From: Cladorhizidae sp. MBARI D1340-BT2
Lineage: Eukaryota; Porifera; Demospongiae; Poecilosclerida; Cladorhizidae
Assembly: GCA_028752905.1 (NCBI GenBank)
Contig: JAQNBH010000004.1
Location: forward strand, 976,610-1,040,609
Length of the DNA: 64,000 nucleotides
Direction: 5' to 3'
The position numbers and the translations under genes were made by a program. Below the pieces are notes generated by a model that was given only the letters and a program-made list of their open reading frames with translations, was not told the DNA's origin and ran no database searches. This document shows, piece after piece, positions 53,546-64,000 of this stretch; position 1 is the stretch's first letter, and each line of letters begins with the position of its first letter.

Positions 53546-54456
53546 GACACCCAACCTGGAGCAGGGGCAGACCTTGGACCTGGCAGTTTTGTTGGCAGAA
53601 CGAGGCTGGTATTTCTCTACATGGCAACAATGTATAGCAAGCAGGAAGAGCAGGTGCAGCTGAAGTTCCTCCACAAGGTGGGCAACTCTGGTTTGTACAG
53701 GGATCCAGAGTGGGAAGACAACAGTGGGGCGTGCCCAGAGCTGCAGGTGAAGGAAACTTCACGCCTACAATACTCTAGAGTTCATGGTTGCACAGCGAGC
53801 AGTGATGGCTAAGTACACCACTAAGTACAGAGACTATACCATATGATTGTTGTATCATCTTCAAAAGCAGTACACCTACATTGTACAGACATGTATATGA
53901 TACTCACTGCAGGCATCAGAAAAGTGAAGCAGTCAGTACCAATGATTAGTTGCTGTACATAGCATGGAATTAAATAAATTGTACCCAGCAGGTAAATGAG
54001 GTGATCAACATGGATAGAGCAAGTATCCAGTCCACAGGAGAGCCATGCATGGTTATAGACATCTGAAATTCCATTACTATGAAATTACGTTAGCTTTTTT
54101 TTTACTAGAAGGATTGCTGAAGCCTTCATGTATATATAGTGTGATAACCCTGCACAAATACCAGATCCCACCATTAAGCCATTTATATATAAGAACAGCA
54201 GGTTATATGACACTGTGTGCAACACTGAAAATTTGATGTTAATTTTACGATATTCCATTACGTGTTTTTTTCCTGGCCTCACTTTTCCTGGCCTCACTCA
54301 AAGATAAAAATATTTATGGAAATAAAATATTGAGAACATTAAAGTGTCAATGGAGACCTACATGCCTGAGATATAGTTTTTATAAAATGTTGAGTCTTTC
54401 TTGCCCCATATGTAGTGAAAGGGAAATTCCATTACCACGTGAACAAATCCAATAAT
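53546..54456. other. Unique stretch without recognised gene
   Basis: No domain, RNA or repeat beyond the short direct repeat ttcctggcctcact (54269-54298). It lies between the inverted repeat and an aat microsatellite. Confidence 0.4.
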
Positions 54457-54835
<379 letters not shown>

Positions 54836-54924
54836 AACTTTTTCTAATTTCAAGCTTATAGAGGGGGAATTGCCCCCCCCCCCCCTTTCAAGTGGCACTC
54901 TATACAAGACACTCTTTGTGTCAG

Positions 54925-55003
54925 TCTGCCAGTACATGCCAGTTCTTATACATACACTACACACACCAGCACATGCCAGTTCTTATACATACACTACACA
55001 CAC
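54925..55003. repeat. 37-bp tandem repeat at the segmental junction
   Basis: cag(c/t)acatgccagttcttat followed by acatacactacacacac occurs twice, and its third start (cagcacatg) merges into the 15-bp array of copy 2. This is the junction between the two 13.5-kb units. Confidence 0.85.
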
Positions 55004-56594
55004 CAGCACATGTCCAGGCTAAAAGTGATCCAGTCTAAAAGTGGTCCAGGCTAATGTGGTCCAGGCTAATGTGGTCCAGGCTAATGTGGTCCAGGCTAAT
55101 GTGGTCCAAGCTAATGTGGTCCAGGCTAATGTTGTCCAAGCTAATGTTGTCCAAGCTAATTGGTCCGGGCTAAAAGTGGTCCAGGCTAATGTGGTCCGGA
55201 CTAAAAGTGGTCCAGGCTAATGTGGTCCAGGCTAATGTGGTCCAGGCTAATGTGGTCCAGGCTAATGTGGGCCAGGCTAATGTGGTCCAGGCTAATGTGG
55301 TCCAAGCTAATGTGGTCCAGGCTAATGTGGTCCAGGCTAATGTGGGCCAGGCTAATGTGGTCCGGACTAAAAGTGGTCCAGGCTAATGTGGTCCGGGCTA
55401 ATGTGGTCCAGGCTAATGTGGTCCAGGCTAATGTGGGCCAGGCTAATGTGGTCCAGGCTAATGTGGTCCAAGCTAATGTGGTCCAGGCTAATGTGGTCCG
55501 GACTAAAAGTGGTCCAGGCTAATGTGGTCCAGGCTAATGTGGTCCAGGCTAATGTGGTCCGGACTAAAAGTGGTCCAGGCTAATGTGGTCCAGGCTAATG
55601 TGGTCCAGGCCAATGTGGGCCAGGCTAATGTGGTCAAGGCTAATGTGGTCCAGGCTAATGTGGTCCAGGCTAATGTGGTCCAGGCTAATGTGGTCCAGGC
55701 TAATGTGGTCCAGGCTAATGAGGTCCGGACTAAAAGTTGACCAGGCTAATGTGGTCCAGGCTAATGTGATCCAGGCTAATGTGGTCCGGACTAAAAGTGG
55801 TCCAGGCTAATGTGGTCCAGGCTAAAAGTGGTCCAGGCTAATGTGGTCCAGGCTAATCTGGTCCAGGCTAATGTGGTCCAGGCTAATGTGGTCCAGGCTA
55901 ATGTGGTCCAGGCTAATGTGGTCCGGGCTAATGTGGTCCGGACTAAAAGTGGTCCATGCTAATGTGGTCCAGGCTAATCTGGTCCAGGCTAATCTAGTCC
56001 AGGCTAATGTGGTCTGGACTAAAAGTGGTCCAGGCTAATGTGGTCCAGGCTATTGTGGTCCAGGCTAATGTGGTCCAGGCTAATGTGGTCCAGGCTAATG
56101 CGGTCCAGGCTAATGTGGTCCAGGCTAATGTGGTCCAGGCTAATGTGGTCCAGGCTAATGTCCAGGCTAATGTGGTCCAAGCTAATGTGGTCCAGGCTAA
56201 TGTGGGCCAGGCTAATGTGGTCCAGGCTAATCTGGTCCAGGCTAATGTGGTCCAGGCTAATGTGGTCCAGGCTAATGTGATCCAAGCTAATGTGGTCCAA
56301 GCTAATGTGGTCCAGGCTAATCTGGTCCAGGCTAATCTGGTCCAAGCTAATGTGGTCCGGACTAAAAGTGGTCCAGGCTAATGTGGTCCAGGCTAATGTG
56401 GTCCAGGCTAATCTGGTCCAGGCTAATGTGGTCCAGGCTAATGTGGTCCAGGCTAATGTGGTCCGGACTAAAAGTGGTCCAGGCTAATGTGGTCCAAGCT
56501 AATGTGGTCCAGGCTAATCTGGGCCAGGCTAATCTGGTCCAGGCTAATGTGGTCCAGGCTAATGTGGTCCAGGCTAATGTGGTCCAGGCTAAAA
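55003..56594. repeat. 15-bp minisatellite, copy 2 (about 106 units)
   Basis: The same array with the same order of variants as copy 1 but about 310 bp shorter, mostly by lack of one internal block duplication. It ends in the same ggctaaaatagtgtttgcc border. Confidence 0.96.
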
Positions 56595-57714
56595 TAGTGT
56601 TTGCCCTATTGTCAATAATAATAATAATTTGGTTTTTTAATAAAATTTAAAAAAATTTAAGCTGCTGCGTCCTATTGGGTACCAAGATGCTGGACTCCAC
56701 CATAGCCAGGCCTAGACACTCACAGCTACATGTAGGAACATAATGGTGCCAGCTCAGCTAATCACAGAAGCAGAGCTTAGGCCAATTTGCAGCAGCCATG
56801 TAACTAGGGTAGGATCAGGATGCTAGGGCTAGGGACAAGGTCAGAGTTAGTTAGAACCATGGCCAGGATTAAAGATAGGGCCAGAATTAGGAGCTTAAGC
56901 CTAGGTCAGAATTAGGGCCAGAGTTAAGACAAGAATCACCAGGGCTAAAGCTAGGGGCAAAGTTAGGACCTCGGGCCATGGCTAAAGCCAGTGGTGGAGT
57001 TAGGCCCAGGGGTTAGTGCTAGAGCTAGGGCCAGAGCTAAAAGAAGGGTCCAAGGCAAGAGCTGAACCTTTGGGGGGGGAAAGTTGGTAAGAGCAATTTT
57101 AACCAAAAGGTCTTGATTTTATATCTCAGCATTTCTCTGGCAGGCAGTTTTGCTATGTGCTCACTGGAACTCCTCAAGCCGCCCCCCCGTAAGTGCAGAG
57201 TGAATGTAGGGCACTATAGCAGAGGTGAGGACAGATGCAGAGAGCAGGAGAGGAGAGTGTCTGTAATCAAGAGCTTAGATGACCTAGCAAGTGAGGACAA
57301 GAGCACACACATACATGTATATCTCACACCTGCTTCATGACCTCGCCCACTCTAGTTACTGTTCAAGTTCAGGAATGACTGATTATTGCCAAGTCAGCAA
57401 GAACATAGCATATTATACATGAAGTGCATGTGAGGTATTATTGCTGATAGTTGACACTATCTCTTTCACATACCTAGTCTTGGGCATTGAAGTGCTTTTC
57501 AGGTAGTGATTGCTGCCATTAGCACTTGGTGTCATTGTGACCAGACAGGGATCCTAATAAAGGCAAAAAGTGGAGATTCCACCATTCTTTAAATCTGCAA
57601 ACAATAAATTATCTCAGGTAGACAGCGTTGCCCAGGAAACAATACAATATCTAGAGAGGATTACAAATTGATGTGCCTCCCTCCCCCTATCCTTCCACTT
57701 CTCCAAGCCCCCAG

Positions 57715-57882
57715 GTGTTGATCACAATTCTTACTCTCCTGAATTCCTGTTATGACCACTCGATGTTTTTGTATGGAACAAGTGGAAGACCACAATGCCT
57801 TCTGTTAATCTCATCATTCCAACAACTTCATTCTAATGGAGTAGTGCTAGAGGCAGCCTCGCTGGCTAACTGCTTGCATTGG
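57715..57882 (+). CDS. Candidate internal exon, 56 codons (copy 2)
   Basis: A 168-bp open stretch lies between a good acceptor (pyrimidine tract, then cccccag) and donor gtgagt. Both borders are phase 0, so it holds exactly 56 codons. The peptide starts VLITILTLLNSCYDHSM and continues with GTSGRPQCLLLIS, FQQLHSNGVVLEAASL and ANCLHW. It is leucine-rich and helical, like one repeat of an alpha-solenoid protein, but I cannot name a family. It is unique sequence, not a tandem repeat. No neighbouring exon is certain. The 60-bp array begins about 70 bp downstream and would be intronic. Confidence 0.42.
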
Positions 57883-57954
57883 GTGAGTCTAACGCAGCTA
57901 GAGGAGTCTGTTGGCAAAGCCACCTTGTGAGGTTATTAGTGTGGTACTGTATAT

Positions 57955-59018
57955 CTCTCACTGGTGCCATGAGAGGCAACCACATGTCTCCCGTACAGAC
58001 CTACTCTCTCACTGGTGCCATGAGAGGCAACCACATGTCTCCCGTACAGACCTACTCTCTCACTGGTGCCATGAGCTAACTCAGAGGCAGCCACATGTCT
58101 CCCGTACAGACCTACTCTCTCACTGGTGCCATGAGCTAACTCAGAGGCAGCCACATGTCTCCCGTACAGACCTACTCTCTCACTGGTGCCATGAGCTAAC
58201 TCAGAGGCAGCCACATGTCTCCCGTACAGACCTACTCTCTCACTGGTGCCATGAGCTAACTCAGAGGCAACCACATGTCTCCCGTACAGACCTGTACTCT
58301 CTCACTGGTGCCATGAGCTAACTCAGAGGCAACCACATGTCTCCCGTACAGACCTACTCTCTCACTGGTGCCATGAGCTAACTCAGAGGCAACCACATGT
58401 CTCCCGTACAGACCTGTACTCTCTCACTGGTGCCATGAGCTAACTCAGAGGCAATCACATGTCTCCCGTACAGACCTACTCTCTCACTGGTGCCATGAGC
58501 TAACTCAGAGGCAACCACATGTCTCCCTTACAGACCTACTCTCTCACTGGTGCCATGAGCTAACTCAGAGGCAGCCACATGTCTCCCGTACAGACCTAGT
58601 CTCTCACTGGTGCCATGAGCTAACTCAGTGGCAACCACATGTCTCCCGTACAAACCTACTCTCTCACTGGTGCCATGAGCTAACTCAGAGGCAACCACAT
58701 GTCTCCCGTACAGACCTGTACTCTCTCACTGGTGCCATGAGCTAACTCAGAGGCAACCACATGTCTCCCGTACAGACCTAGTCTCTCACTGGTGCCATGA
58801 GCTAACTCAGAGGCAACCACATGTCTCCCGTACAGACCTACTCTCTCACTGGTGCCATGAGCTAACTCAGAGGCAACCACATGTCTCCCGTACAAACCTA
58901 CTCTCTCACTGTTGCCATGAGCTAACTCAGAGGCAACCACACGTCTCCCGTACAGACCTACTCTCTCACTGGTGCCATGAGCTAACTCAGAGGCAACCAC
59001 ATGTCTCCCATACAGATC
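57955..59018. repeat. 60-bp minisatellite, copy 2 (about 18 units)
   Basis: The same array as at 44.7 kb with one net unit fewer and a different distribution of gaggcagcc units near its left side. The right end (tcccatacagatctactgtc) is the same in both copies. Confidence 0.96.
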
Positions 59019-59452
59019 TACTGTCCCACTAGTGACCTGAAAATAAGGCAACATAAATAAATAATTTATAAGCTGATGTCCAAGTAGCAGATGACATAAC
59101 TGAGTGTGTGTTAATGGTCTGTATTTGTGCAGCAGGACATTGTCTTGTCTTGAGTGAGTGAGGCACCTTAACAAGGTACAGGGGTCAGGGTTTGAGCTGG
59201 AGATAACAAATAAAAATTAGAGATGGGAGAGGGAGGGGGTATCCTTTTTGCCACACCCCCAATATAAATCTCTGGGGATAAACAGGGGCGAGTTGGCTGA
59301 TAGCCACAACTCTGCGAGGCACAGTTGACGTGATATCAGAAACTCAGCCCCTCTAAGTCCTCCCCTCCCCCTCTCTCACGCACATTCAGCATATTCACAA
59401 GATAACAATGCTTCATTAAATAATACATCTGTAGACCACACACATCTGTTGA

Positions 59453-59571
59453 CCCTTTACCGACTGAAACATCATCCAGTTCATGCCCTTCATGGTGAGG
59501 GAAAACCCCCATTTCCACCTAAGGATTACTGTACTTACTGTGAGCTACACCCTCACAAAGTTGGTAAAGGG
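59453..59571. mobile_element. 119-bp piggyBac-type MITE, copy 2
   Basis: As copy 1, with ttga on the left and an intact ttaa (59572-59575) on the right. It confirms the TTAA target of the family. Confidence 0.72.
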
Positions 59572-60450
59572 TTAACTCACGAGAAATAGAATACCTGCAT
59601 TTCATGAGGAACACATATCCACATGTGAACACACCCTCTCAGCATGGCTCTAGAGAGATCTCCTAGTATTGTGAATTGTGCTGGACCGTTAGCTAGCTAG
59701 TGATTTCTATTCCCATGCCCTGTCTCCCTACTTGAATAAGGCTAAAAGGACAACTTGCGTCCAGCACCTGCAACTATGCCATGAATCACTCCACCTCATA
59801 GCAATAGTAGAGCACAGACTGAAGACATCTTCCTGAGAACATGACCAGCTAATATGCCCAGACTTCAGCACCTCCCACACAAAATACACCTGCTGATTAT
59901 GAGTCTCTGGCAAGCACTGCAGTTGCTCGCCAGAGACACCATCCCAAATTACCTTTATACAATGGGTGTGGTCTCTTCAAACCACACCCTTACTCCGGGG
60001 AAATTGATATCGCTCATTTTTTTCCATAGAACAAACTGAAAAGAGGTGTGGTTATCAGACACAGCTAATATGCCTAGACTTCAGCACCTCCCACAACAAA
60101 GCATATTAGACAGACATGCGTAATTAGCAAGTGCATTACAAAACCACGACTCTTTCCCCACAATAATTATTACAGACATAATTATTGCCTCAAGGAAACT
60201 ATCCTCCATACAGTAATGATAGCAGCATTAATTGCAAAGGCAGTATAATAGTGTGATCATTATAAAGATTTTATAAGTGGTTGTGGTCTACTAACACTTT
60301 TCTGTCTTGTTTCTATTAGCAGCTGCTTACAAGAAGTTACACAGTAACTCCAGAACTATATACCCAATCATAGATGTCAACCTTTACCATATTTAGGACA
60401 CACATGTCCCTATGCATAATTATGCACACACACATACACACATACATACA

Positions 60451-60906
60451 TATGTCCCTATGTATTTAATATACACACACATAGATACATGCATCATATG
60501 TCCCTATGTATTTAATACACACACACATAGATACATGCATCATATGTCCCTATGTATTTAATATACACACACATAGATACATGCATCATATGTCCCTATG
60601 TATTTAATACACACACACATAGATACATGCATCATATGTCCCTATGTATTTAATATACACACACATAGATACATGCATCATATGTCCCTATGTATTTAAT
60701 ATACACACACATAGATACATGCATCATATGTCCCTATGTATTTAATACACACACACATAGATACATGCATCATATGTCCCTATGTATTTAATATACACAC
60801 ACATAGATACATGCATCATATGTCCCTATGTATTTAATATACACACACATAGATACATGCATCATATGTCCCTATGTATTTAATACACACACACATAGAT
60901 ACATGC
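60451..60906. repeat. 46-bp minisatellite, copy 2 (about 10 units)
   Basis: The same unit and borders as copy 1, with about two units fewer. Alternation of aatacacac and aatatacac units differs between copies. Confidence 0.95.
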
Positions 60907-61018
60907 AGTTATCTGGTGAAGGTTTGTCATAAGCCTAAGCTTCTAAGGAAAATTACTGATATATAACTAAAATATAATGATGAGGATGATGATGATGATG
61001 ATGATAATAATAAAAAAT

Positions 61019-61210
<192 letters not shown>

Positions 61211-62339
61211 GTCAGTATTATTATTGGAGGTGTGGTCCCTATATTGGGGTGACTGTTGTGTTAAAGTTGCAGACAAGCAACAAAGTTGATGCCTCAGCTG
61301 ACACTGGCATTATAAAATGCTGGTATTATTAATGCATTACTGAGCTGAGGTGCAGCAGGTGTGGCTGGGGGAGGAAGAGGAAAGGTGCGGGGAAGAACAC
61401 TTTTTGGCTTCCCTTTCTTTAGATAGGACAAGGAAGACTGGAGAGCTAAAAATGGCCAAACATGAAGTTAGTGACTGCCAGTGAGTTTAGCACGTATTGG
61501 ACCTTGAAAATGTATTTATTAATTAATTTATTTATTGTAGCCTGCATGTTGAAATCCTGGCAGAGTGCACTGTGCACTCCAATATGATCTACTTGAAGAC
61601 CACACAATTATAATATCTCAAATTTCAGTTGTTGAACTTCCTTCCCTAAACTTTTGCTCCACAAAGACAACACAGTGGGAGAAGCAGAATTGAGAGATGA
61701 TCCTTTGAAGAAATCTTGTAATGGGGGGGAAAAAGGGGGGGAAATGGGCACCTTAAGCTGCAATGATCTTTAAACCTTCGTGCTTTAATAATATATAATA
61801 TGACTGGATTGGGTGGAGGGGGGGGGGGGGGGGGAGGAGGATTTTCTTAGAAGATCTCCCGCCATTCTGACCCCCTTTCCTCTGTACGAGGCCCAGTACA
61901 TAACAATTATTGATGATAAAAAAATGGCTAAAGAGAAGTAGAATCAAACAATAATGAATGAGAGGCAGTCACTTCCATGACTAAAACTTGAGGAGTGAAG
62001 GAAGTGGGCAACCACTGCTGTTTGAATTAGGTCTCTACAAGAACTCTAACCACTGTCTCTCTAGCCACTGTCAAAAACTAACAACAACCTATGACTTTAC
62101 AGTTACCTTCTCAATAATCAACTTGAAATTGTAAGTTGATTATTGAGAAGGTTATTGTAATGTTATTATGTCAACTGAGAGTTCATTGAGAACCTAGACT
62201 ATTGCAACCAAGCCACCTGGCTATACTAAGTCAACCATAGATATCTTATTACAATGACCTTCTCACCAGAGATTAAATTTCAAGTTGATTTATTGTAATA
62301 TCGTGATGTCAACTGAGAGTTGGTTCATAGATATCTCAC

Positions 62340-62410
62340 CTGAACTTTTGGATGCACACTCCCTCAGCTTCCAATTGCTTTAGGTCTTCCAGCGGTGCGG
62401 TAAGGTACAT
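62340..62410 (-). CDS. Candidate first coding exon (copy 2)
   Basis: The counterpart of 49422-49492 with identical ATG and donor and one synonymous change. See copy 1 for the reading. It is equally unproven. Confidence 0.3.
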
Positions 62411-62625
62411 CTAATTCTGCTGTTCCTCTGCTAACACGAAAGATCTTGTTTCAGTGAATGCACGACCCTTTTCCATTTACCCTGGAGAAAAGGAAAAGGA
62501 TCGACAATGCGTGAAATTTGCCCGGTCAGTAATTTTGGCCAGAGTATAGGCAATAGGCAAGCTAGATAGTTATATTGTTATCTGCTTGCTGGGGTTCAGC
62601 AACTACGAGACTCCCTTTTCATAGA

Positions 62626-62898
62626 TTATGCTGCGACGACTTTAGGGTGACTAATTATCTGTGGCCTTCTGCGCAGCTGTGAAGAGAACAGTGCCTTCAT
62701 TATGGTATCGCTGTTTTTTAGGATTGGTGCCCCAGGAAGCTTTATATTTTTCTCAGCCAAGTTTGGTGGCAGGGCATAAATGGAAGAGGCAGGAAATCTT
62801 TCCTGGCATCCTTGATTGCAGATTTTTAAACCTCCCTGTCTCTGGACATTATTCTCATCACTATGAATGCAGCAAAGGAAGTCTTGCATGAGCTTCAT
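62626..62898 (-). CDS. Unrecognised 90-codon ORF (copy 2)
   Basis: The counterpart of 49703-49978, one codon shorter. It shares all other residues I compared. The function is unknown and it may be chance. Confidence 0.25.
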   Translation of the reverse strand: MKLMQDFLCCIHSDENNVQRQGGLKICNQGCQERFPASSIYALPPNLAEKNIKLPGAPILKNSDTIMKALFSSQLRRRPQIISHPKVVAA

Positions 62899-64000
62899 GT
62901 TTATAATTAAGACTTAGAGCCTTGGTAGAGGATCAGCTACAGCTACTTTCAAATATGTGCTAACATTTGCACATGATATGGAGGACTAATCAAATGCTAC
63001 TCTATTGCTACAAGTATAATCCAACAAATTGCAGATTGCCTGCAGGTCCTCTTTATTTCTTAGAAGAAGATTCTCAGTAGACAAACTGAGTGTAAACTAT
63101 ATAATGTGCTAGAATTAAATACAGCTGCATTAGCTAAAGGTTTTGATACACTTGCATAAGTCCTATAATTATGTATACATAATTATATAAATAAGGTTGC
63201 AGAGTATTAAGCTGTAGCACAGTGCAACCACTGTTAGCTGAATAGGGGAATTTAATTTTTGAGTTGAGGCCACTGGCTGGTCCCCAGCTGGCAGGTTCTC
63301 CATTGCCACCATGAGCACCTTCTCTATCTAAACTTTTCTCTCCACAGAGTGAGCCTTTCATGAAAGCAGTTGACCATTCACTTCTTTGCAGAGAAAGCAT
63401 GTAGCTGCTGCACCAGCTCAGCCAGGCTCAGTTACACACATGTACACACACGACTATTCTGTTGATGCTCCTTACCAATTCTTGTGCTTGGCTGAATTAA
63501 AGAAACAGCCATGGGATTCTTATAATAGCAAAATTATGAACATGGACATGGTATATGTAAGTTACAATATCACAAGGAGGGAAAAGTAACATAACAGACA
63601 GGATGAAATGTTTCTCCCATATGTTCCATCCTTATTTGTTCAATCACCTGGTGTGTGTGTGTGTGTGTGTGTATGGTGTGGTTGTGTGGTGTCGGTGGAT
63701 AAATAGACAAAAAAGATAAAAAATATAGAAAACCAAAACCAGAACTTGATCGAATTTCCTCATCAAAATATACAGCAAGCAAATAAATGCACTTGCTTAT
63801 GAAGTCAACTACTGCACGGACAGGTAAATGAACTTTATTATGTATTTTTGGACTACAATACTTAATCTCCATTATATTACAGCTGGTGCATAGGTGTCTG
63901 GGCAGGTGTCTGGGCATGTAACATCCCACACTAGTGATGCACCACACTTTCATGGGACCAAACTGATGCCATCCGGCTGTTTGCCATTTGATCCGAACAC

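Overview
This is nuclear DNA of an animal, not a bacterium or phage. There are no operons or closely packed genes. Short exons have GT/AG borders, and fossils of hAT, piggyBac, non-LTR and Ty3/gypsy elements lie between tandem arrays and A/T-rich microsatellites. The Ty3/gypsy subtype (RT box CIDD, C2H2-like Gag start) and the general texture suggest an early-branching marine invertebrate such as a sponge or cnidarian. The exact host cannot be fixed from this window.

Layout. 1-727: unique edge. 728-5.44 kb: 68-bp satellite. 5.48-6.12 kb: 29-bp and 62-bp minisatellites. 6.4-8.3 kb: the most gene-like stretch, with a leucine-rich-repeat exon on the minus strand, a possible plus-strand exon, a MITE-like element holding Pol III boxes, and a cluster of TCACATGA motifs. 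8.5-11.3 kb: 24-, 42- and 36-bp arrays. 11.4-13.5 kb: an unrecognised ORF and a hAT C-terminal fragment. 13.7-15.1 kb: 35-bp and irregular arrays. 15.5-16.5 kb: retroelement debris and hAT-like ends. 16.6-28.5 kb: a large 67-bp satellite split by a young, intact Ty3/gypsy element (22.0-27.9 kb). 28.5-39.3 kb: a transposon graveyard with three broken hAT transposases (DUF4371/ZMYM1-like), one of them split by a piggyBac element at TTAA, plus a LINE fragment. 39.3-41.5 kb: a 29-bp array and a second block of the 68-bp satellite. 41.5-64.0 kb: a 13.5-kb unit followed by a nearly identical second copy that runs off the window. Each copy carries 15-, 60- and 46-bp arrays, an AAT microsatellite, a piggyBac-type MITE, hairpins and a few candidate exons.

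The one long protein is the 1654-residue Gag-Pol of the Ty3/gypsy element. Its protease, RT, RNase H and integrase motifs are present, and its three LTR copies look identical, so it is young. Next to it sits an LTR-24 bp-LTR structure that looks like a retroelement reduced to primer site and polypurine tract. Satellite units differ at their CpG in the CG/TG/CA pattern expected of germline CpG methylation. Host genes appear only as isolated exons, and no complete host gene is visible. Most long ORFs are by-products of arrays whose unit length is a multiple of three.
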